This document shows positions 1 through 10,244 of a stretch of DNA of 64,000 nt, one piece after another. The number at the start of each line of letters is the position of its first letter. Position 1 is the stretch's first letter. The notes under the pieces were generated by a model. It saw only the letters and a program-made list of their open reading frames with translations. It was not told the origin of the DNA and ran no database searches. Source of the stretch: Pegoplata infirma (taxonomy: Eukaryota > Arthropoda > Insecta > Diptera > Anthomyiidae); the NCBI GenBank assembly GCA_963921195.1, contig OY992536.1:104744778-104808777 (forward strand), given 5' to 3'. The position numbers and the translations under genes were made by a program.

Positions 1-20
1 CTAAAGAAGATTTACAAAAG
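1..20 (+). CDS. GMC oxidoreductase, end of an upstream exon (partial)
   Basis: Read in frame from base 3 these bases give KEDLQK, followed at base 21 by a consensus donor (GTAAGT). The next exon, beginning at 21103 after a CAG acceptor, continues in phase 0 with VGVRPIHDLPGVGKNLHNH. In GMC flavoproteins the stretch around 'LSGIGP..-L...GI/V....LPGVG.NL..H' is contiguous, so this fits the piece just before the 'DLPGVGKNLHNH' motif. The join is inferred from splice signals, phase and family order. The rest of the gene, including the N-terminal FAD-binding GxGxxG, lies before the window. Confidence 0.75.
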
Positions 21-119
21 GTAAGTGCAAGCACTGAATCTCTTCACAATGGCCAACACATTTTGAATACAAATGAATTTGTGTGCAAAAACACATATTT
101 TTAGTGATTTTAACTTTTT

Positions 120-556
120 TTAAAGAAATTAATAAAAGTTTTGATAAGAAACGTTTTATTTTGAGTAAAAATTTCTTTTACAAATTTTTGTAAAAAAAAA
201 TATTGTGTAATTTTTTTTTTTGAGTGTAAATTTTTTTTGAGTGTAAAATTTTTTTGAGTGTAAAATTTTTTTGAGTGTAAATTTTTTTTGTAGTGTCGAA
301 AATACTTTGAAAAATATTTTTGTGGCTTACCAATGACTTTCAAAGTTTAACCTTGAATTCAAGGTTAAAAATCTGAAATTCGCGATTTTACCCATAACTT
401 TTGAACCACTTGACCGATTTCGCTAAAATTCAATACCAGCGTGACTAGAAAAACAAATATATATGCCAAGTCTCAGTAGCCTCAGAGTTTCCTTTTTGCT
501 ATAGAGAGACGGATAGACATAGCTATGTCGTCTTAAAATCGATCTTGGATCTGGAC
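120..556. repeat. Diverged fragment of the 18343-19666 repeat family
   Basis: It contains four short tandem copies of a 'TTTTTTGAGTGTAAA' motif at about 220-290. It continues with 'gtggcttaccaatgactttcaaag...' and 'cccataacttttgaacc.cttgaccgatttcgc', which also occur in reverse orientation inside the foldback at 18343-19666. From about 480 it passes into an older R1-type repeat with the 'gagacggatagacat' motif seen again near 15710. Confidence 0.5.
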
Positions 557-559
557 TAA

Positions 560-1124
560 CAAGGAAGGTCTTTCATATGGCCCCACCGATTGTCCTGAAA
601 CTTGCATATGGCAAAGAGGGGAGGAAAATAAGAGTTACCTGTTTTTTCTTAGCTGCCCAATCTCACATTTAGCTGGTCAAAGGGGAGGAGGAAACACGGG
701 ATTTTTTTCGTTTTTTGGCGATTTTTCACATTTCTTCAGAAGAAACTATATAAACTTTTTATACAGATCGAAAGGTTTTTTGAAGGCCTATTCAATGGCG
801 TATCGGCCGTTTCCAAATTCGGCTTCGTCAAGCTCCTTTTTGAAAATGTAAAATCGTAGGGGTAGTTTATATGGAGAGGAACATACGTAGGACCGCCAAA
901 ATCACATGAAATAATCTCTATTAAAATTAAGTTGACCCGTATTTTTTGGTTGGGCGAAATTCCTACTAGTTCGGCTTTTATACGGATTTTCCCAAAAGCC
1001 CTCATTTTTTCATAAGGTGGCAACCCTTTTTTAAATTTGAAATGGGGCTGCTAAAAAAACAGGTATTTTTTTTTTCTCCCCTCATTCCAATATTCCAGTT
1101 TCTGAATATGAAAGACCTTCCTTG
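560..1124. mobile_element. Foldback MITE, CAAGGAAGG family, copy 1
   Basis: The ends are inverted repeats CAAGGAAGGTCTTTCATA and the complement ending CCTTCCTTG, with further arm matches at 'gttacctgttttttcttag' and 'aaaaaaacaggta'. The flanking 3-bp duplication is TAA (557-559 and 1125-1127). Copy 2 lies at 31058-31644 and a diverged copy at 42946-43509. The three share an inner core ('gggcgaaattcctactagttcgg' type) and have TAA, TAA and TAG duplications. A 3-bp TWA-like duplication would fit PIF/Harbinger, but there is no transposase to prove it. Confidence 0.8.
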
Positions 1125-1137
1125 TAAGTATATATAC

Positions 1138-1747
1138 CACCGTCCGACAGTCAATATTAAACATGAACCAGATGATATACGTCTGAAAGTAGAGATCAAA
1201 TGGAACTGCATTTACAGTTTTTCATTTTTTGATCCCGTTTTCTTTTAAAAGGACTTCAAAGTTTTATAGGATACTACATTTTGTAAAATATTTGTACTTG
1301 TCCTAGGATGACACTGTTGACGGCAAATGAAAGAGAATAATCTCCCCTGATTTTCCGTTTCTCTATTTTGCCATATCAGGATAAAAGGATGTGAATAAAG
1401 TCATTTGAAAACTTCATCAAAATATTTTGTTGAAAATTTTAAATGATATTGAAGAATGCATTTTTGAAAGGACGAAATTTACCTCCTTTTTCCTGTTATG
1501 CAAAAATAATAAAAAAGGAAAATTAGGGGAGATCCTCCTCTTTTATTTGCTATCAATAGTGGCATCCTAGGACAAGTACAAATATTAAAATATTTTATAA
1601 AATTTAATCCTCTTAAAATTTTAAGTCCTTTTAAAAGGAAACAGGATTACGAAATGAAAAACTGTAAATGCAGTTTTACTACATTTAGTCTCCAGTTTTA
1701 AGCGTATATTATCCAGTTAGTGTTTTTTTCATATTTGTCGGACGGTG
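1138..1747. mobile_element. Foldback MITE with CACCGTCCGACA ends
   Basis: Terminal inverted repeat CACCGTCCGACA at both ends, arms of about 220 bp (1138-1360 and 1520-1747) and TAC duplications at 1135-1137 and 1748-1750. The flanks join into 'atatatac|tttgtggggtcc', which occurs uninterrupted in a related repeat at 15770-15790, so the empty site is visible. The arms contain 'cctaggacaagtacaaatatt' in both orientations. It is non-coding. Confidence 0.8.
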
Positions 1748-1750
1748 TAC

Positions 1751-2040
1751 TTTGTGGGGTCCTAAACCGATATTTCAAGGTATTACAAACGGAGTGATTT
1801 GTGGGAAAGTTTATGAAAAAATATTTCAAGAGCATCTTCAGTTGGCAATCAGTGGTCAAATTTAAAAAAAAACAAGAAAGAAAGACCGACCCTATAATAC
1901 CCTACACCAAAGTTTCCCGGAAAATGGGTCGCAAGTTCAAACATGGACTGATTGGATCTATATTTTGTCAAATCTTTAATAACTGTAAGCACTCACAAAT
2001 CAAATTTGAGTGAAATAGACTTCTATCTGTAGGCAACAAA
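1751..2040 (+). repeat. R1-type interspersed repeat, right-hand part
   Basis: 'tttgtggggtcctaaaccgatatttcaaggtattacaaacgg' matches the right end of the repeat at 15770-15830. The rest, with 'accctataataccctacaccaaag', resembles the box 'ataccctgtaccacattgtggtgtagggta' at 3640-3680. No coding function is visible. Confidence 0.5.
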
Positions 2041-2366
2041 CCGTTCCCAGTCTGCACAGTTTCGAGGCGACAATTTTTTCGAAGTTTTTTCGAGGCTTTT
2101 CCGCAATAACGATTCGAAGTCGATATTATATACAGTCGATATTTTAACGTTTCTCGAACTCATATTTTTATTGAAAAACTAGTCGATTTCGAAATGATTT
2201 CCAATCTACATTTTAGGAATTCTCGTATTTGTTGTTTCATAAAAAAATATTTATTTTCATAGAACATCGAGTTTTAGTTTTATTAAATTTTACAAAAATT
2301 CCACAAATTTTACTTTTATTATTAAAAAAAATAATATCTAACACTAGAACAATAAAAAAAAAAAAT

Positions 2367-2447
2367 CCGCGACCGGGGTTTGAACCAAGGCCAAAAATCT
2401 ACAAATCATAAGCTGCCGAACCTGCTAACCAACTAGGCCATACACAA
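2367..2447 (-). repeat. tRNA-derived (SINE-like) segment, minus strand
   Basis: On the minus strand an A box TGGCCTAGTTGG (complement of 2429-2440) fits the TGGCNNAGTNGG consensus exactly. A B box GGTTCAAACCCC (complement of 2375-2386) follows at about 54 bases. A CCGCGACC-type acceptor-like run and an oligo-T follow. The anticodon arm is not convincing, so I call it a tRNA-derived SINE head rather than a working tRNA gene. Confidence 0.55.
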
Positions 2448-2649
2448 CTTGAAATTTGTTTGTACTAATATATATTTTGAAATAAAAATATTTTCAAATT
2501 GGGAGAAGTATGTCAAAACAAAATAAAATGAATATAAAAACAGGGTAATTCAAATAATAATACAAATTATAATTTAAGGGCAATTCAAATAATAATAAAA
2601 AATTCAAATTTTAGTAAAAGTAATTTTAAAAAACTACTTTTATTATCAA

Positions 2650-2712
2650 ACTTTGGCTGAAGGAGTAAGGCGTTCAACCAGTAAACTGGGAGTTCTGAGT
2701 TCAAATCTCAAG
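2650..2712 (+). repeat. tRNA-derived (SINE-like) segment, plus strand
   Basis: A-box-like TGGCTGAAGGAGTAAGG starts at 2654 and B box GAGTTCAAATCTC at 2697, 43 bases apart as in a tRNA. A CCAG/CTGG anticodon-like stem lies between them (about 2678-2690). The acceptor stem is not closed, so a functional tRNA is unlikely. Confidence 0.5.
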
Positions 2713-3084
2713 TGAGGCAGATAAAAATAGTAATTAGTAAAAATTAAATTTAAAGAATAAATAAATTAAATTAGTAAAAATTAGTTAATTGTAAGTAAGA
2801 AGTAGTAAGTAAAAAAATATTTTTTTTTAATTCTTACCGTTTTTAAAACAATTAACTAAATTATAAAAAAACAAATGTATCGAAATTCATGAAATTTTTC
2901 GATTAAAAATCGAATCGAATCCTGTACCAATACTCGATTCTATATCACCTTGCATGCCACATAGGAAAATACGCTTTATATCGACATTATATCGAACTCG
3001 ATATCGATGAAATTCTTAGAGAAAACGATTCTTTTTCGAATCGATATCGACTCATTTTGCATACTGGGTTTTAACTAAATATCG

Positions 3085-4250
3085 GACGCAATTTTCACAT
3101 GGGGCCTAAGTTTAAAAAAGGTCCGATGATAATCAGATTTAATAAGGTTATTAAAGCACGCGTTAAACATACACAAACACAATTGAAATTAAATATTTGA
3201 TTTTTTCATAAAATTTGAGGAAGGGGGTTTGTATGGGGGATACAAAAAGAACTGGTCCGATTCCTTTAAAATTCGGTATGGTGATTTGTGAAGACAAAAT
3301 ACATTTACCTGCCTAATTTCGAAACGATACCTATTATAATACTGTTATTAGAGTCATTTGAGCCAAAACTAAAGAGGACCTTTTTACGGGGGCTAGGTCT
3401 TAATATGAATCGATTTTTTTAAATAGGATTCGTCTTTGGGCCAAGAGAGGCTTAAGTGTGAAATTTTAAGTCAATTGATTAAAGATTGCGACCTGTATCG
3501 TGTTTAGATCGCTTGCATGAACGGACAGACGGATGGACATCGTTAAATCAACTCAAAATGTGATTCTAAGGCGATCGGTATACTTAAAAGTGGGCCAAGA
3601 ACCAAAATTTCGGATAGTTACAAACATCAACACAAACTCATTATACCCTGTACCACATTGTGGTGTAGGGTACAAAAATTTAGTTTTTCGACCAAAAATC
3701 ATGTCCGAAACATGAATAATCGCGATTTTGTTTCACAGATGTTGATTTTAAAACATAAAAATTATTTTTTAACCAAACAAGTGCGGAATAGCATCCAATA
3801 TATGACCCAAAATAGATATACCCTAACCGTTGCTTACCTCCTTTTACCCTAAAAAATTTTAGTTTCTAATAAATGTGTTCTTTTCTTAAATGAGAAAAAA
3901 GTACCAATTTTCATTTTGTACCACCATTTTATTTCAGAAGAAGTTCAATGTCACTTGAATCCAGGAGATTAAAAAATGTTTTTTTGGTCCGCCCCCGACC
4001 TCCCTTTTGTAGGCGTGGTTACGAAAAATGAATTTTTTAAGTGATGATGGAGGTTTTCCCCAATGTCTGCCGCCGAATACCCCTCCCAACAAAAAAAGGC
4101 TCTTCCAAAATGTTTATACCCTCCAATGGGGGTATACACACTTTGTCATCCCATGTGTCACCCTTCGAAATATCGGTCTAGGACCCCATAAATTCTATGA
4201 CATTCTAACGAAACTAGACTTCTAAATATTGCACAGTGGCCGAAATGGCC
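3085..4250 (+). repeat. Old interspersed repeats with 'ataccctgtaccac' and 'cccatgtgtcacc' boxes
   Basis: Bases 3200-3560 contain 'gaggaagggggtttgtatgg' and 'actggtccgattccttta', repeated in diverged form at 4380-4700. At 3510-3670 come a 'gacagacggatggacat' motif and a hairpin around 'accacattgtggt'. Bases 3900-4230 resemble the R1-type repeat of 6660-6860 and 42600-42880 ('agaagaagttca', 'cccccctttttgtgggcgtgg' type). Degenerate, with no gene. Confidence 0.5.
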
Positions 4251-4369
4251 TATCTAGCGGCGCTTAATTCGGAAAAGTAAAATAATAAAGACTAATGCTT
4301 ATTTGCGATTATAAAATTTAAAAAGAATTAATTTTAAACAATATTTATTTATTTGTATGTATTTTAGGA

Positions 4370-4976
4370 AATTTATGTGAATATTGGGAGGGTGGTTTGT
4401 ATGAGGCCTAGAAATTAAAATGGTCCGATTCCATTAAAATTTAGAGCGATTGTGTATGAATATAAAAAACATTTATTGGTCGAATTTCAAAAGGATATCT
4501 TGAATACTATTGTTAGGGGTATTTAAGTAAAACTTGAAGGGGACATTTACATGGGGGCTATGGGTTAACATGGATTGATCTTGTCAAAACTTAATAGGTT
4601 TTGTTCTTGCGATAAAAGAAACATAAATTTCAAATTTAAGCCAAATCGATTGAAAATTGTGGTCTGTATCGCGTTTATAGTGTTTATTTGGACAGCAGAT
4701 GGACCCTAAAAAGCCGAGCAACTTGCGCGAACTAGCCATATTGAAACGTCACAACAAAAATAACCCAAAATAATAAACAAAACAGGAATTGGACCGAATA
4801 CGATCGAATTTCAAAAGTTGCAGTCCATGAAACTATAGTTAATATCACAAATGTAAACTCCTATAATAAACTAATAATAAACTAGATACACACAGGCCAC
4901 AAAGATTTATTTTTTAGTTAAAACCTACCTTTTACTTTCAATTAAAACTTTTTGGCTCAAAATGTATAAACAATAA
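4370..4976 (+). repeat. Second diverged copy of the 3200-3560 repeat
   Basis: 'gggagggtggtttgtatgaggcc', 'atggtccgattccatta' and 'gggggctatgggttaacatgga' parallel the segment at 3210-3420 in the same order and orientation. AT-rich DNA follows from about 4740 up to the foldback at 4977. No gene is visible. Confidence 0.5.
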
Positions 4977-6295
4977 AGGTGTCCTAACGACTAAGGTAAT
5001 TTTTCAAAATCACTTTTTAATACGTGGTAGGGTCCTAAATTGTAGTTTTGTATCTAAAAATGTGTGAGCCAAAATTTGGAGACAATCGGATGAAAATAAC
5101 TCGTGCCGAAAATGGATTGAAGTTTTGGGACACTCTTATCTGATGAAAAAACACGTTTTTTCTAGTTTTTTTAAAAATATTGGTATATGCTATTTTTTGT
5201 TAATTTTTTTGTTAAGTAATAAGAAAATGGTAATAAATTACCTTTCCAAAAAGCTTTAAGAAATTCAAATCGGATGAAAAATGAGCATTTTACGCGTACA
5301 TGCCCCAGACCATTGCATGGTTTTTAAAGCCAGAATTTGAAAATTTTCAAAATTTTTGGGCAAAAAAATAAAAAAAAATAAATTTTACTTTATAATTACA
5401 TTAAATACATGTTATAGATAAAAACTAACAGATATGGTAGTCTAACTTTTTTTTCATTTGGCGTGGGTAGTGATATAATTTCCGCGGATTGCAAAGAAAA
5501 TGAGTTTTTCTAAAATAATTTAGCAAATATGGGAAACAATTTTCTGTATTGTATTATACGAAGTGAAATACATAAATTCTGTAAATTTTTTGAGAATTCG
5601 GGCATCTTAAACCCCTTTTCGTCGAGGTGAAATGACAAATTTGAGACGTTATACATTTCTATAATACAAAATATCTGCATATATCCGATTTCTCAAAAGT
5701 TACAGAATTTACGTTTTACACTTCGATCCGCACAATAGAGCACAAATTTTCAAAAATTTGCTTAATTATTGTAGAAAAACGCATTTTATTTGGAATCCGC
5801 GGAAATTTTATCACTACCCGCGCCAAATAAAAAAAAAGCTTGACTACCATATCTGCTGTTTTTAATCTTAAACATGTTTTCAATTTGATCATAAAGTAAA
5901 ATTAAATTTTTAATATTTTTTTGCCTAAAAATTTTGAAAATTTTGAAATTCTGGCTCTAAAAACCATACAATGGTCTGGGGCATGTATGCGTAAAATGCT
6001 TATTTTTCATCCGATTTTAAATTTATTAGTCGTTTTGAAAAGGTAATTTAGTACCATTTTCATATTATTTCACAAAAAATTTAACAAAAAATATCAAATA
6101 CCAATGTTTTTCCAAAAACTAGAAAAAACGAGTTTTTCGTTCTTATAAGAATGTCCCAAAACTTCAATCCATTTTCGGCACGAGTTATTTTTAGCCGATT
6201 GTCCCCAAATTTTGGCTCACTCATTTTTAGATACTAAAGAACAATATAGGACCCTACCAGGTATAAAAAGGTGATTTTCGTTTTTAAGGACACCT
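4977..6295. mobile_element. 1.3-kb foldback element, AGGTGTCCT ends
   Basis: A nearly continuous palindrome with its centre near 5640. The ends are AGGTGTCCTAA and the complement ending AGGACACCT. Matched arm words include 'ggtagggtcct'/'aggaccctacc', 'gccgaaaatggattgaagtt' with its complement near 6160, and 'ccccagaccattg' with its complement near 5970. The arms are about 80-90% alike by eye. There is no reading frame of note, and the duplication length is unclear. Confidence 0.75.
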
Positions 6296-6855
6296 CTAAT
6301 AAACAATTGACTTAAAAGTGTCAAGAAAAACTCACTGAGTAATTAGGCCCCAAATTCCTTTAATACACTTACTGCAGAAAATGTATATTTGATAGCTTAC
6401 AGCTGTGCGAATATTAAGAGAAAAACAAAAGTGAAAACGTTAATTTTCTCTGTAAAGTATAGGTAATCGATACAGTGCAAAACATTTATCAGTTTTAATT
6501 TTTTAATTTTCGGCCACAGTGTATTGGCACGAATATATCTTATGGTATTGGGCTGGTAAAGTTCGGAAATGGAGAAAATCAGATCAGGGGAAAAATACCC
6601 CCTTAAAAACTAAACCAACCTATGAAAATTTCAGTTTTTTTGTTATATTGCTAAACAAATGAAATATTTTTATATCAGAAGAAGTTCAAAATCCTGCCGT
6701 TGGATTCAGGGGACTGGAAAATGTCATTTGGTTTGGTCCGCCCCCTATTGTGGGCGTGGATAAAAAATAATTAAAGTAATTATAAAACTGTATAACTATA
6801 GTGCAAAAAGCATAAAAAACAATTAGTAAACATTTATCGTGACGACAAAGGTGCC
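6296..6855 (+). repeat. R1-type repeat, left part (host of the 6864-15001 insertion)
   Basis: 'attggcacgaatatatcttatggtattgggctggtaaagttcggaaatgg' and 'agtgcaaaaagcataaaaaacaattagtaaacatttat' recur at 42480-42770 and 43670-43965. The repeat resumes after the insertion at 15010-15105 with 'ttcggcacagccgaatttaaca'. Confidence 0.6.
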
Positions 6856-7229
6856 CCCTAAACCAGAGTACGTATATGAAGCTCTTTTTGTTTTCATATT
6901 CATGAACAAGATTATTTGTATTTTGTTTTATTTTTCTTTGTCATGAAATTGAGCACAATGTATTTTGTTCATCTTCATTTCGTTTCAGTTGAGAAAAAAA
7001 AAACGGTTTATCGTTTCATGAACATGAGATGTGGTTTGCTTTTTTTTCCTTCTTTTTTAGACGGTGAGTTTAAGTTAGAAGAAAAAAACTTCGTTTCTTT
7101 TTCGTGAAACGAAGAATTCTTATCGTTTATCATGAAATGAAAAGTTATAAGCAAAATATCGTGATAAATTTATCATGATATGAATGAATGATAAAGAAAG
7201 AATGAATGAATTTTATTTATCATTCTTTA

Positions 7230-8892
7230 GAAATTTATTTAGTTTTTCTTTTACATACACACTACATATCATTTAAAAAATTATTACATTCCAATATGGT
7301 ATTTAACAGAAAAAAACTGAAAAAAAAATTTAAAAATAAGGGAAAAAAATTAGAAAAGTATAGGAAAATGAATTTAAAAAATATATGCAAAATTAAAAAC
7401 AAAAAATTATTAGAAATTTGTAAAAAGCAAACAATTTTAGAATAGCAGTATATTAAAGAAAAAAAAATAATTTATTATACATATGTATGTGTGTATGTAC
7501 ATTAGAACGACTCAAAAAAAAAGTTGTTGATGTACCCACCGCAAAATTAACTTTGACATGTTTTATGAAGATTCCCAAAATATTTGTGCTCTAGTCTAAT
7601 CTCTAGTCTCTAATCTTCATAAAACATGTCAAAGTTAATTTTGCGGTGGGTACATCAACAACTTTTTTTTTGAGTCGTTCTAATGTACATACACACATAC
7701 ATATGTATAATAAATTATTTTTTTTTTTTCTTTAATATACTGCTATTCTAAAATTGTTTGCTTTTTACAAATTTCTAATAATTTTTTGTTTTTAATTTTG
7801 CATATCGTGAACCTATATTCAAAATATGCCAACTCAAATTTGACGGAAATGAGTTTCCGATGGCAAATAGCTCCCCTATGTAATACCTATCTGCCATAAA
7901 AATTTCAGAGCAAAAAAATAATTTGTTGTCGTTTTACATCCATTTTTGTTATTCTGCTAACTCAAAGTACATATTTTTTTGGTGGAAATAAATGCCAACT
8001 CCCATTGTAAATTTCCAAAAATTTTTCAAAAATTTTTTTAAAAAAAATTAGACCACATATATTATTGCATTTGCCATGCTAAACACGAATCTTGTAAAGA
8101 TTTTGATATCTAATGACTGGTTCTCGAGATATTGCCATTTTGAAAATATCGGTAAATAGTGTTTGCAAAAAAAAAAATTGCTTATATTTATGTAACTTTC
8201 AAACTATTTATCAGATTGAAACATTATGAATGGGGCAAATAAAGTCAATGATATAAGCTTTCAAAATAGCTAGTTTGGAGTGACCCTATTGCAATACAGC
8301 GTGAGTTACAGAGTGCCAAAGTTGACCACCCTGAGATTAAAAGGCTTTCGGAGCTAGTAACTTTTAAAAATATGCAAAGATTTTTGATTTTTTGTTCAGT
8401 TTTTGCAATTACCGTACTAAGGATAACAAAAACCAAAAAAAAAAAAAATTTTTTAAATTTTTCCAAAAAAAATTTATTTTTATTTTCCGACAAAATATGC
8501 CAACTCTAAAAAAATATTTGTTTTTTGATATAGTAATAAATGCCATCTCTGAAAAATACGCAAACAAGTGCAAAATATGAAAATTTTTGCATAGGTAAAA
8601 ATTGTTTAGAATATTTAAACCATGTTATGGAAGGTACATTGTAAATTTTTACAATAATTAGCGAAATAACTAGTTTTTTAGCTCTCCTGAACAGTAAGCT
8701 TTTTCGAGTTGGCATTTATTGAATATAGTTCGACGATATATTTTTTTAATTCATTTTCCTATACTTTTCTAATTTTTTCCCCTTATTTTTAAATTTTTTT
8801 TTTTCAGTTTTTTTCTGTTAAATACCATATTGGAATGTAATAATTTTTTAAATGATATGTAGTGTGTATGTAAAAGAAAAACTAAATAAATT
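7230..8892. mobile_element. Foldback element B inside A, near-perfect palindrome
   Basis: The left arm 7230-7590 reads inverted as 7600-7805 and continues at 8736-8892 beyond a later insertion. The arms flanking the short centre ('ttgtgctctagtctaatctc') are almost identical over about 200 bp, for example 'gttgttgatgtacccaccgc' and its complement. The site is in the left arm of A, whose 'ttctttagaaat..gggca' continues across the insertion. The duplication is A/T-only and cannot be fixed (about AAATTT). Confidence 0.8.
7806..8735. mobile_element. 930-bp element C inside B
   Basis: The ends are imperfect 30-bp inverted repeats: CGTGAACCTATATTC...GCCAACTC and the complement of GAGTTGGC...GAATATAGTTCGACG. 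It interrupts B where the other arm of B gives the empty site 'gcatatatttt', so the duplication is ATAT (7802-7805 and 8736-8739). 'Gccaactc' words recur inside. No convincing coding region. Confidence 0.75.
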
Positions 8893-9531
8893 TGGGCACT
8901 TCCACCGAAAGGTCTACCAAGACCAAAAAACCAAAAGTTCTTGAAACCAATTTGTTTTAACATATTTCCATAAGAAACAATCAAATTTTACTAACTTGAA
9001 CAAATTTTACATTTATTCATAAACCATTTCGAGATATTCGAATATATAGTCAGGCAAGCCAATTTTTGCTCATTGGGACATTTCTATTGCACCTTTTGTT
9101 TTGATAAAATTTCTTAAAGAGAAGCATTAAATGTTGACTTTTGCTTTTAAAAAATCTTTCTGGAGATACAAAGAGCTAAAAAAAATGCATAACAAACTAT
9201 GCATTTAAAAACTAACCGTAAGTTTGAGCTATGTTTTATCACATATTTCGTTGTCCCGTGTGACATAGAAAAACAACATTAGTTATTAGTGCGTCAAGTA
9301 GACATGACGAAAATTCATCAAATATTGAGAACAAACACAGATTTTTATTACAATTAAAATAAAAAAAAAAAATTAAAAAATAATAAAATCTGTGATCTTG
9401 GGTCTAATATAAAGTTGGTCACGTGCGACATGGTAAGTGTGGGTTTTAAAATTTTTAAAAAAATATTTTTTCTTGCATAAGCGATTTACTTATATAAATA
9501 CATACTTTTAAATTATTTAAATATAGGTGAG

Positions 9532-10074
9532 TAGGGATGAGATTTTCATGCACTAAAAAATCGAAAATATGCGCTAAAAAATTCAAAATATGCACTAAAA
9601 ATCCTTAAAATATGCACTAAAAAATAAAATGTAGACAATAAAAATCTTGTTTTCATACGAAAAACTTCATAAAAAGAAAAAAATAACGCCGGCCTTAAAT
9701 AGTAACATTTAAAACTTTATGTACCATAATTGTTTTAAAAATTAAACAATCTATAAAAAAAGTTAAAAAAATATTTTTCTTATTTTTAAAATAAATTTTT
9801 AAAATTTAAAATCGATTATGAAGCATATCAATTTCAATTTGTGTTTTTGCTCATTTATGCCAAAATATGCAAAGATATGCACTTGAAAGTTGGAAATATA
9901 CACAAAATATGCATTTAAAACCAAAATATGCAAAAATATGCATTTTCACCAAAATATGCAAAAACAAATCGATGCCATTTTACCACAAATTTCTTGATAC
10001 GGAAAGATAATTGGTCGATATCGTTTTTAGACGATGGACAAAAAACATGCATTTGCATGGAAATCACATCCCTA
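9532..10074. mobile_element. 543-bp hAT-like MITE E
   Basis: The ends are TAGGGATGAGATTTTCATGCA-like and the complement of TGCATGGAAATCACATCCCTA. Flanking octamers TAGGTGAG (9524-9531) and TAGATGAG (10075-10082) differ at one base. 'AAAATATGCA' words are repeated near both ends, as expected of subterminal transposase-binding repeats. It is non-coding. Confidence 0.7.
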
Positions 10075-10244
10075 TAGATGAGTATAAACGGCGAAAAAAA
10101 TACAGAGTGATGCAAATGGTGGAGAGAAAAGTTAAAGGAAGATAAAATAAAATTACAAGACAATAAATTAAAAAACATGGAAATAATGCGGAATGCTAGA
10201 CAAAAGTGGAAATCGTTGGCTGAAGGACGTATTGAAATTAAATG
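10075..10244 (+). pseudogene. Exon-like coding remnant inside element A
   Basis: After a possible acceptor (tttaaatatag, ending at 9526) and ignoring insertion E, the frame GAG TAT AAA CGG CGA gives EYKRRKKYRVMQMVERKVKG. After a +1 shift near 10140 comes EDKIKLQDNKLKNMEIMRN, then QKWKSLAEGRIEIK and a stop at about 10242. The lysine-rich, coil-like composition is unlike the surrounding A/T runs. It could be the degraded end of the protein once carried by A. No family is recognised. Confidence 0.3.

Larger units (their letters stand above)
2041..3070. repeat. AT-rich repeat with degenerate inverted ends and two tRNA-like boxes
   Basis: The stretch begins with 'cccagtctgcacagt' and ends with the loosely complementary 'tgcatactgggtt'. 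Both ends are rich in 'tcgatatcga' words (about 2100-2160 and 2890-3055). Between them lie two tRNA-derived segments (2367-2447 and 2650-2712) in AT-rich DNA containing 'caattcaaataataa' twice. It may be a composite of SINE fragments. I see no gene. Confidence 0.4.

Noticed and set aside
2650..2712. Functional tRNA gene
   Set aside because: A and B boxes fit but the acceptor and D stems do not close.
7206..7445. Lys-rich plus-strand frame in element B
   Set aside because: Product of A-rich palindrome arms. The complement is open too, and no domain is present.
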